Shown in pieces: positions 16,341 through 23,419 of a stretch of 64,000 nucleotides of DNA. Position numbers and translations under genes: made by a program. Position 1 is the stretch's first letter; each line of letters opens with the position of its first letter. Under the pieces are notes generated by a model, which saw only the letters and a list, made by a program, of their open reading frames with translations, ran no database searches and had not been told where the DNA came from. Source of the DNA: Acetanaerobacterium elongatum (GTDB lineage: Bacteria; Bacillota; Clostridia; Oscillospirales; Ruminococcaceae); contig NZ_FNID01000001.1 of assembly GCF_900103835.1 (NCBI RefSeq), positions 1-64,000 on the forward strand. The letters are read 5' to 3'.

Positions 16341-17228
16341 ATGGTTAGTACTATTGTTCATACCTGCGAAACTACCTATTTGTCTCTCGCACAGCCTAAT
16401 CAGAACTATTGCAGTGAGACAAACCTTACCATAGATAATCGTCCGTTAGTGAATAGCAGATATTCAAGTCTCATAAAGTTTGCCCTGCCAGCCGCTCCGG
16501 TGGGCATGATTCTGCTGCAGGCAACGCTAAGCCTGTATGTAACCCAAACGGGAATCAGCCTTCCCTGTAATGGACGCGCTATCCTTGTATACAACAACCT
16601 TGCCGATTTTAGTGCCGACACCGTAACGTGGAGCACCCGTCCTTCCACCGAAGCCTCGGCGGTTGACAGCGTTGAACTTTGCGCATCTTCGGTGGGGCAG
16701 TATATTGCTTGCGATATCACTGATCTGGCTAAGGCATGGTTCAGCGGCACCAGCAACTACGGTATTACGCTCGATACCCCCGAACAGACCGCAAACAACC
16801 CCATTCTTGCAGATTCGGCAAACAGTACCCACCCGCCGCTGCTGACGCTAATCTATCAGGATATTCCCCAATACAAGGGTACTGCCGTTCCGTTCACCGA
16901 CAGCAAGCGGTATCAACTCATCGGCACCTCTGCTCAACTTTTTACGACGTCAGTGGATCTTTCCGCTACGCTGAACTGCTCCTTTATCATTCAAAACCTC
17001 GGCAGCCAGCCGTTTACTGCCCTATTACAGCTAAGCCCCGATAAGCTGATATTCTTAAATGATGAACAGCGCCTTATCGTACAGCCTTCAACGGTTGTAA
17101 TGCTGTGCCCGTACCGTTTTGCACGGTATGTCCGCCTGATGATTGATAACAGCGCACACATCAATGTAAACTCCACCATCTGGATACAAACCCAAAACTT
17201 AAATTTCAGTTTCAATTATCAAAGCTAA
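16341..17228 (+). CDS. DNRLRE-domain surface protein (with DUF6385-like C-terminus)
   Basis: 295 residues with no signal peptide or membrane helix. The first ~170 residues read as a DNRLRE beta-sandwich: TTYLSLAQPNQNYCSETNLT, SRYSSLIKFALP, a VTWSTRPSTEAS segment, DITDLAKAWFSGTSNYGITL and a HPPLLTLIYQ end. The last ~110 residues resemble the DUF6385 beta domain that ends the next protein. The ATG at 16341 has AGGAG nine bases upstream. It is 70 bases before the repeat protein gene, and a glycosyltransferase follows, so I infer a structural protein of a spore or cell surface layer. Confidence 0.75.
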   Translation: MVSTIVHTCETTYLSLAQPNQNYCSETNLTIDNRPLVNSRYSSLIKFALPAAPVGMILLQATLSLYVTQTGISLPCNGRAILVYNNLADFSADTVTWSTRPSTEASAVDSVELCASSVGQYIACDITDLAKAWFSGTSNYGITLDTPEQTANNPILADSANSTHPPLLTLIYQDIPQYKGTAVPFTDSKRYQLIGTSAQLFTTSVDLSATLNCSFIIQNLGSQPFTALLQLSPDKLIFLNDEQRLIVQPSTVVMLCPYRFARYVRLMIDNSAHINVNSTIWIQTQNLNFSFNYQS

Positions 17229-17298
17229 AGTAGCCTGAATAAAATATAGTAGCCTTTTTAGGCTGAAAAGAAATTAAAAGAAAGGATTACTACTCTCA

Positions 17299-17976
17299 AT
17301 GAATAATCTTGTATTCAATACTACCGCTGCCGAGCTGAAAACCAGTGTGTACGCACAAAAATCTGATGATTCCTTTGCCGCCATACAAATCGATAACAGC
17401 GGCAACCTTTATGTAAATGTAAGCAATACCTCATTAACCGTTGCAGGCTCGGTTACCATCAACAATACCGATCTCAGTATTGCAGGTGACGTAACTATCA
17501 CCAACACTTCCCTCACCGTTGCCGGTTCCGTAACCATCAATAATACCGATCTTAGTGTTGCGGGCGATGTAACCATCACCAACACATCTCTTACCGTCGC
17601 GGGCTCGGTAACGGTAAACAACGCTACCATCACCACCTTTGTAAACGGCAGCCGCCTGACCACCATTACCCTTTCCAGCTCTGCCGTTACCTCCAACACC
17701 ATTCTCTTAGACAACAGCGATATTTCTCAGTATAAAAACGCAGCGTTTATGCTGTACAACGAAAGTACCGCAACTCTTGTTACGCTGAATCTGCAGGTGA
17801 GCCCCACCGATACCACCACAGATTATATCACCGACACTACGCTCGGCACGGTAACCCTTGCCGCAAACGGAAAGCTGTATATCCCCGTTAGCGTAGTAGG
17901 CAAGAATGTTCGGCTTTTAGCAACCAGCGCCTCCGATACGGTAACCGTCAACGGCTACTACGTTGCTCAGGCGTAA
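17299..17976 (+). CDS. Repeat-containing DUF6385-like structural protein
   Basis: 225 residues. After a 43-residue head come five consecutive 13-residue units of the form T(S/D)L(T/S)(V/I)AG(S/D)VT(I/V)(N/T)N (residues 44-108), then a C-terminal beta domain of about 110 residues resembling the end of the preceding protein. The repeat is rich in Thr, Ser and Asn with alternating hydrophobic residues, as expected of a beta-solenoid with exposed hydroxyl side chains. There is no signal peptide. AAAGGA precedes the ATG. Its hydroxyl-rich repeat and the adjacent glycosyltransferase suggest a glycosylated scaffold; this is inference. Confidence 0.75.
   Translation: MNNLVFNTTAAELKTSVYAQKSDDSFAAIQIDNSGNLYVNVSNTSLTVAGSVTINNTDLSIAGDVTITNTSLTVAGSVTINNTDLSVAGDVTITNTSLTVAGSVTVNNATITTFVNGSRLTTITLSSSAVTSNTILLDNSDISQYKNAAFMLYNESTATLVTLNLQVSPTDTTTDYITDTTLGTVTLAANGKLYIPVSVVGKNVRLLATSASDTVTVNGYYVAQA
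17428..17622 (+). repeat. Five tandem 39-bp coding repeats (13 residues each)
   Basis: Units alternate between a TSLTVAGSVTINN type (1, 3, 5) and a TDLSIAGDVTITN type (2, 4), giving a 78-bp higher-order period. Synonymous differences among copies at the base level show the pattern is kept by protein selection and is not a fresh duplication. Confidence 0.92.
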
Positions 17977-18098
17977 CGTGCTCATATAAGAATAGAACCT
18001 TCTTATGTCCCGGTTTGTGCAGTGCCTCTGCTTAAGCCGGGGCATTCCGTAGTAATACAAGATAACTTTTTACCCGCATTGAAAGGAGCGCCTGCCCT

Positions 18099-19931
18099 AT
18101 GCCGGTACGCTTAAGCGTGTGTATGATTACTAAAAATGAAGAGGAATTTCTTGACCGCTGCCTGTCAAGCGTTTCGGCAGTGGCCGATGAGATTATTATA
18201 GCGGATACGGGTTCCACCGATGATACCGTACAGATTGCCAAGAAGCACGGGGCAACGGTATACCCCATCAAGTGGCGCAACAGCTTCAGTGCAGCGCGCA
18301 ACCTCTCGATCTCCAAGGCAAGCGGCGATTGGATACTGCTACTGGACGCCGATGAGGTACTGGAGGAGACGGATATCCCCCTGCTGCGGGAGTTTATGAA
18401 CACTACCTCCTGTGATGGCTGCAACTTTACCATTATCAACTACATCGGCCGCACTGCAGGCGGGCTGCACACCATGCACAACGCCTTTCGGCTGCTGCGA
18501 AACAATGGGCTTTACCGATTTGAGGGTGCCATCCATGAGCAGATCATCCGCAGGGACGGAAAGCCTATCCCCGCAGGCGCCATTGAAACGAGTTCCATCC
18601 GGCTTTACCATTACGGCTATCTGGATGATGTGGTGCGGCGCAAGCAAAAGCGCAAGCGTAACCTGCCGCTGCTGCTCAAGGAGCTGAATGCCGACCCGCA
18701 GAACCCATTTTTAATGTTCAACCTTGCCAACGACTATCTCGCCTGCGGGGAACACGAGAAGGCCCTGAAGCTGTTTGACCGGGCCTACCACAAGATGGAC
18801 ACGACGCAGGCCTATGCCCCCCACCTGGTTTATCGCCGCGCCGTTACACTCTATAATCTGGGGCGATACGACCTTGCCGCCAAAGCCGCACAGGATGGGC
18901 TTAATATCTACCCAGCGTGCGCAGACCTTGAATATCTGCTGGGCACCGTTTTCAGCGAATGGGGGCGGTACACCCTTGCCATAGACAGCTTTAACCGATG
19001 CATGAGCATGCCAAAACCACCCGACTCTCTGCGCTTTATGCAGGGCAGCACCACCCTGCGCCCCTTGATGGCACTGGGAAACCTGTATTTACGCCTTGGA
19101 GATTACTCGCGGGCGTATGATGCATACGCAGCTGTTATTAAGAAAGACATCAACTGCTGCTCGGTACTTTACCAGATTGGCAAGGTTCTGAACCACATCT
19201 ATGCCGATAAGGCTACGGTAGTTAAAAAGCTGATAGGCTTCTTCTTAAGCCCGGATTATACACCTAATCTGATATTGCTTACCGACATTCTTATTCAGGA
19301 GCGGCTTTACTCGCAAGCGGCAAGCTGTTGTGAAAAGGCGGCGGAGGATCTTTCCTATAAACAGGATACCGACTTTTTAAAGGCGAACCTGTATTTTTAC
19401 AGCCGCAAATTCGGTGAGGCACGCAGGCTGTTTGAGGAACTGGTAAGTCAGGAGGCGGCATCAACCAATGTGCTTCAGAATATTACCTGCCAAAGCGCTC
19501 AATACCTGTTTGTTATCAGCCTTATAGAGGGAAAGACCGTACTGGACAGTGACCTTGCACTTGTTGAGCGGTACTGTGACCGGCTGACCTACAGGGTTTA
19601 TACGCAGGTGCGGAATGTTTTAAACGACCGGGATGAATCCGTCTTCTCCCCCGATGAAAGCTGGCCATCGGTACTCACTGAGGTTGGGAGGCTGTTTGAT
19701 CGTGTGCTACGAACCGGCGAGTTTGACCTGTTTGAGCGGCTGCTCTACCTGCTTAATTGGGTAGACAGCAAGGCGGTACTGATTGAGCTTGCGCAGGTGT
19801 ATCTGGATAACGGTTACCCGGGTATGGCGCGGGAGCAGGTGCTGCGTTCGGTGAAGGAGCTGGATTACCTTAACCCTGCCGGGTTAAGCATTCTTGCCCA
19901 GACGGCCGGTATCCCACGGGCTTCCACATAA
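18099..19931 (+). CDS. GT2-family glycosyltransferase fused to TPR repeats
   Basis: 610 residues. The N-terminal ~200 residues are a GT-A glycosyltransferase family 2 domain: LSVCMITKNEEEFLDRCLSS, the nucleotide-sugar motif ADTGSTDDT, the metal-binding DADE (LLLDADEVLE) and an acceptor region ending RLYHYGYLDD. From about residue 215 on it is helical with tetratricopeptide-like units (NPFLMFNLANDYLACGEHEK, LVYRRAVTLYNLGRYDLAAK, LEYLLGTVFSEWGRYTLAID). Such soluble GT2-TPR enzymes modify proteins or co-occur with surface proteins. AAAGGAG precedes the ATG; it is third in the cassette. Confidence 0.88.
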   Translation: MPVRLSVCMITKNEEEFLDRCLSSVSAVADEIIIADTGSTDDTVQIAKKHGATVYPIKWRNSFSAARNLSISKASGDWILLLDADEVLEETDIPLLREFMNTTSCDGCNFTIINYIGRTAGGLHTMHNAFRLLRNNGLYRFEGAIHEQIIRRDGKPIPAGAIETSSIRLYHYGYLDDVVRRKQKRKRNLPLLLKELNADPQNPFLMFNLANDYLACGEHEKALKLFDRAYHKMDTTQAYAPHLVYRRAVTLYNLGRYDLAAKAAQDGLNIYPACADLEYLLGTVFSEWGRYTLAIDSFNRCMSMPKPPDSLRFMQGSTTLRPLMALGNLYLRLGDYSRAYDAYAAVIKKDINCCSVLYQIGKVLNHIYADKATVVKKLIGFFLSPDYTPNLILLTDILIQERLYSQAASCCEKAAEDLSYKQDTDFLKANLYFYSRKFGEARRLFEELVSQEAASTNVLQNITCQSAQYLFVISLIEGKTVLDSDLALVERYCDRLTYRVYTQVRNVLNDRDESVFSPDESWPSVLTEVGRLFDRVLRTGEFDLFERLLYLLNWVDSKAVLIELAQVYLDNGYPGMAREQVLRSVKELDYLNPAGLSILAQTAGIPRAST

Positions 19932-19935
19932 TAAA

Positions 19936-19972
19936 AGCGGCAGACCGTACACTTAAGTACCGATCTGCCGCT
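19936..19972. terminator. Intrinsic terminator between convergent glycosyltransferase and lipoprotein genes
   Basis: Stem AGCGGCAGA / TCTGCCGCT with further partial pairing inside (GTAC / GTAC) and a short T run on the plus strand. A tracts on the left side suggest bidirectional use. Confidence 0.85.
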
Positions 19973-19996
19973 GCTTTTATGAAGTGGGATTCATCC

Positions 19997-20647
19997 CTAT
20001 TCTTTCTGTGGCTTAAATAAGGTTACTCCCTGTAAGATATCGGGTATTCCATCCTGCAATGCCTTGTATGCCTTTTGGGACTGTGCCGAAAGTTCGTCTA
20101 ACGGTGCATTGGTTACCGAAAAATAATATACAAGCCCTTCCTGTTCGCCAACCAATCGGTTATCCGTGCAGCCTGTAACCTCCGAGATGTCCTTGCCTCC
20201 CGCTAATGCCGCTTGCAGCGTTTCTTTATTATAAACCGTAACGAAGAATACATTTTTCAGGGAGGCGTAAATCTTCTTTAGATTCTCATCCTTCTGCTCC
20301 TTGGTAAGGGCATCGGCGTTCTGCTCCATCTCGTTGATGATTTCAAGCGTTTCATAGGGCATGAAGTCTGCGTATAACTTGTGAACATACGGTGTACCGT
20401 TCTGCTCCTTGCCGTTTTGTGCCTCGGAGTAGCTGAAAACCCCCTCGGAGGCATAGTCGGAAAACACCTTGGTGAACCTAAGCGAATACCCCGCCGCGGG
20501 GAAACTGACGGCATTCTTGTCATGCTCGGGCAACGCCGAGGCAGCCGAGGAATTCTGTGCCAAAGAGGGCAGCAGTGAGCAGGCAGAAAGAACAATGGCA
20601 ATTACCGGCGGAAGAATTAAGCGCATCGCCCTTTTCAGCAGCTTCAT
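19997..20647 (-). CDS. Predicted lipoprotein, function unknown
   Basis: 216 residues with a lipoprotein signal ending in VLSAC (Cys23), then a low-complexity Ser/Ala linker and a globular part containing YSLRFTKVFSDYASEGVFSY, KLYADFMPYETLEIINEMEQ and a C-terminal amphipathic region. I recognise no family. AAAGGAG precedes the ATG. It lies 26 bases downstream of the acyl-CoA synthetase gene on the same strand and may be transcribed with it. Confidence 0.75.
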   Translation of the reverse strand: MKLLKRAMRLILPPVIAIVLSACSLLPSLAQNSSAASALPEHDKNAVSFPAAGYSLRFTKVFSDYASEGVFSYSEAQNGKEQNGTPYVHKLYADFMPYETLEIINEMEQNADALTKEQKDENLKKIYASLKNVFFVTVYNKETLQAALAGGKDISEVTGCTDNRLVGEQEGLVYYFSVTNAPLDELSAQSQKAYKALQDGIPDILQGVTLFKPQKE

Positions 20648-20673
20648 ACCGTCGTCACTCCTTTAGTAAGTCA

Positions 20674-22353
20674 TTACTTATGTTCAGTACTTGCATCAGC
20701 ATTGCGGATATCTACGCGGCGAATCTTGCCGCTGAGGGTTTTGGGCAGCTCGTCCACAAACTCAATCACGCGCGGGTATTTATAAGGTGCGGTTACCTGC
20801 TTTACATGGTTCTGCAGGGTTTTCTTCAGCTCGTCGCTGGCGGTATAGCCTTTGGCCAGCACGATGGTTGCCTTTACTACCTGCCCGCGGATGGGGTCAG
20901 GCACCGCGGTAATCGCACATTCCAGTACCGAGGGGTGGGTAAGAAGCGCGCTTTCCACCTCAAACGGGCCGATACGGTAGCCGGAGCATTTGATTACATC
21001 GTCCTTACGGCCTACAAACCAGAAGTAGCCGTCGCTGTCGCGCCACGCGGTATCGCCGGTGGAGTAGGTATCGCCTGTCCACGCGCGCGCATTGGCTTCC
21101 TCATCATTGTAGTAGCCGCGGAACAGACCCGCGGGGTAAGCCATGGAGGTGTTTTTAATTACAATCAGCCCTGTAACACCATCCTCGCAAGACTCGCCGT
21201 TTTCATCCACAATATCGATGTCGTATAACGGAGAAGGCTTTCCGGTAGAGCCGGGCTTGATGGGAAACCACGGGAAGTTTGCGAGCAGCACGCTGGTTTC
21301 CGATTGGCCGAAGCCCTCGGTAACCTCCAGACCCGTAGCCTTTTTAAACTGGTAGAAAACCTCGGGGTTTAACGGCTCGCCCGCTATGCCCGCATGCTTG
21401 ATGGTGGAGAAATCGGCCTTGGAGAGATCCTCTTTTATCAGAAAACGGTAAACGGTGGGTGGTGCGCAGAAGGTGGTAAGCTTCAGGCGCGAGATCGTCT
21501 CCAGCAGATGATGGGCGTTAAACTTGATATCGTCATACGCCACATTCACGGCACCGCAAATCCATTGGCCGTAGCTTTTACCCCAGCCGAACTTTGCCCA
21601 GCCGGAATCAGCCATAGTAAGGTGCAGGCCACCCTCCTCAACATTCTGCCAATACTTCGCGGTAACAATATGCCCGAGCGGGTAGGAAAAATCGTGCCAG
21701 ATCATCTTGGGCATACCGGTGGTGCCGGAGGAAAAGTACATCAGCATCCGGTCGGTCACCTTGATGGCATCCTTACCGGTCGGGCGTTCAAAACCCGTGG
21801 GGGACTGGTCAAGCATCTTGCGAAAATCAATAAAGCCCTCGGGGATATTGCTGCCCACAATGCACACATGGTTTACGGTAGGGCAGGAAGGCAGTGCAAG
21901 GGTAATATGCTTTAGTATCTCATCGTCATCCACCGCCGTAATAATCTTTACATCCGCGGCGTTGCAGCGGTAGTCGATATCCTTGGGGGTAAGCTGGTAG
22001 GTAGCGGGAATTACCACCGCACCGATACGGTGCAGCGCCACCATGCACACCCATACCTCAATGCGCTGGCGCAGCATGAGCATAACGGTGTCGCCCTTCT
22101 TGATACCCAATGCACGATAGGCATTGGCTGCCTGCTCGCTGCGCTCCTTAATATCGGTAAAGGTAAGGCGTTCCTCGTTATCCTTCTCATCGCACCAAAC
22201 CAACGCGGGCTTGTTGGGTTCCAGGCGTGCCCACTCGTCTACAATATCATAAGCAAAGTTAAAATCCTCGGGGATATTCAGCTTATAGTTCTGTTTAAAG
22301 TCTTCATAGCTTGAAAACTCGGTTCTCTCTAAATAACGTTCAACTAAACTCAT
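20674..22353 (-). CDS. AMP-forming acyl-CoA synthetase (medium-chain type)
   Basis: 559 residues of the ANL superfamily. The P-loop-like motif is YFSSGTTGMPKM (about 203), followed by the adenylate-binding EGFGQSETSVLL, the STGDTAWRDSDGYFWFVGRKDD hinge region with the SGYRIGPFEVE motif, and the C-terminal catalytic lysine in PKTLSGKIRR. The family activates a carboxylic acid with ATP and CoA. The sequence is closest in memory to medium-chain or benzoate/butyrate-type enzymes. It is transcribed after the XRE-cupin regulator gene, a pairing that suggests control of acid activation. Confidence 0.9.
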   Translation of the reverse strand: MSLVERYLERTEFSSYEDFKQNYKLNIPEDFNFAYDIVDEWARLEPNKPALVWCDEKDNEERLTFTDIKERSEQAANAYRALGIKKGDTVMLMLRQRIEVWVCMVALHRIGAVVIPATYQLTPKDIDYRCNAADVKIITAVDDDEILKHITLALPSCPTVNHVCIVGSNIPEGFIDFRKMLDQSPTGFERPTGKDAIKVTDRMLMYFSSGTTGMPKMIWHDFSYPLGHIVTAKYWQNVEEGGLHLTMADSGWAKFGWGKSYGQWICGAVNVAYDDIKFNAHHLLETISRLKLTTFCAPPTVYRFLIKEDLSKADFSTIKHAGIAGEPLNPEVFYQFKKATGLEVTEGFGQSETSVLLANFPWFPIKPGSTGKPSPLYDIDIVDENGESCEDGVTGLIVIKNTSMAYPAGLFRGYYNDEEANARAWTGDTYSTGDTAWRDSDGYFWFVGRKDDVIKCSGYRIGPFEVESALLTHPSVLECAITAVPDPIRGQVVKATIVLAKGYTASDELKKTLQNHVKQVTAPYKYPRVIEFVDELPKTLSGKIRRVDIRNADASTEHK

Positions 22354-22468
22354 TGTATAATTTCCACCCTAACTTATTTCGATTAGAAATAGCATAAAAT
22401 CGAGCGAAAAGGTTGGATTCATGCGCTTTTGTGAAGATTTTTTAATACTATTTCTTTTTGAATTAGTT

Positions 22469-23017
22469 TTAATCGCAAATAATCGTCAGAAAGCGTGCGG
22501 TACCGCCTACGGCCCGCTGGCCGTGAAGCGGCTTGGGGTTAAAGTAGATGCTGTCGCCTTCGTGCAGCACAAACTCATGCCCCTGCGTGGTGACGACAAT
22601 GGTGCCCTCCAGGACGTAGTTAAACTCCTGCCCTGCGTGGGATACAAGCTCGGGCGGCTGATCCTTGGGGGTAAGGGTAACGATCATCGGGTCCATCTTG
22701 CGGCCGATGAAGTTTAATGCCAGTGAATGAAAGGCATAGCCAGCGTAACGTTCTACCGCCACACCCTTGCCGTTGCGCACGATGGTATACTCCGTCATGC
22801 GCGGAGCCTCACCGGTTAACAGCTCGGCAGGGTCTACCTTCAGCACCGCGGCGCAGTCGTATAACACGCCGATAGGAATATCGGCCTTGGCGTTCTCATA
22901 TTCAAGGTAGGTATCGGCCGGGATGCCGACCTTCTGTGCAACCTCTTCGGCGGAGAGTTCAAGAATCTCGCGCAGTTCCTTAATGCGGCTTGAGATTTGT
23001 TCCAGCTGGCTGTTCAT
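22469..23017 (-). CDS. XRE-type helix-turn-helix regulator with C-terminal cupin
   Basis: 182 residues: an HTH_3 domain (about 8-65: RIKELREILELSAEEVAQKV, PADTYLEYENAKADIPIGVL) and a cupin_2 barrel (about 105-180) with a HAGQEFNYVLEGTIVV block and PKPLHGQRAVG. Such proteins sense a small molecule through the cupin. AAAGG precedes the ATG. It lies 115 bases upstream of the acyl-CoA synthetase gene, in the same direction. Direct repeats in its own leader are plausible operator sites. Confidence 0.9.
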   Translation of the reverse strand: MNSQLEQISSRIKELREILELSAEEVAQKVGIPADTYLEYENAKADIPIGVLYDCAAVLKVDPAELLTGEAPRMTEYTIVRNGKGVAVERYAGYAFHSLALNFIGRKMDPMIVTLTPKDQPPELVSHAGQEFNYVLEGTIVVTTQGHEFVLHEGDSIYFNPKPLHGQRAVGGTARFLTIICD

Positions 23018-23059
23018 ATAAAGACCATGCCTTTCTTTTTTGAGCTTTTATATTCTGCC

Positions 23060-23168
23060 TTAACAGGTAGTATAAAGTTAAGGATATCATTAACAGGTTA
23101 TTGGGCGGAATACACTAAAAGAACACTATAATTATTTTCATTATACCCTCGCTCCAAGGATACGTCAA
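23060..23168 (-). promoter_or_regulatory. Promoter and direct-repeat sites upstream of the XRE-cupin gene
   Basis: Minus-strand promoter TTGACG (23168-23163), 17-bp spacer, TATAAT (23145-23140). Downstream of the start point, TTAACAGGT occurs twice in direct orientation (23060-23068 and 23090-23098), 30 bp apart, i.e. about three helical turns, a good spacing for a dimer or two dimers. The rest of the 23018-23419 gap is AT-rich with no gene seen. Confidence 0.78.
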
Positions 23169-23419
23169 CGTTTTTACAATTAATTAGATTATAACCAATT
23201 ATTTTACAACAGTATCATGAATTTCTACTTATTTTTCCTGTTCATTGGGTTCTAATTGTGCTATTATAATAACTAGGTGTAATATTTAGTGCATTTTCTG
23301 TGAAATAACTGTTATCATAAAATATTTATGTTAACCAAGCAGGAAAAGCACGAAAAAGCTACACAAATCTAATGTAGAGCACTGCATACTATAATTCTTG
23401 CAAAAGGGACTGACGCTTT

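Noticed and set aside
17428-17622. CRISPR-like or satellite array
   Set aside because: The repeats are contiguous, in frame and vary at synonymous sites; there are no spacers and no cas genes.
17409-17714. Minus-strand open frame of repeated Thr/Val peptides over the repeat gene
   Set aside because: It is the mirror of the 39-bp coding repeats, has no ribosome binding site and lies wholly inside the plus-strand gene.
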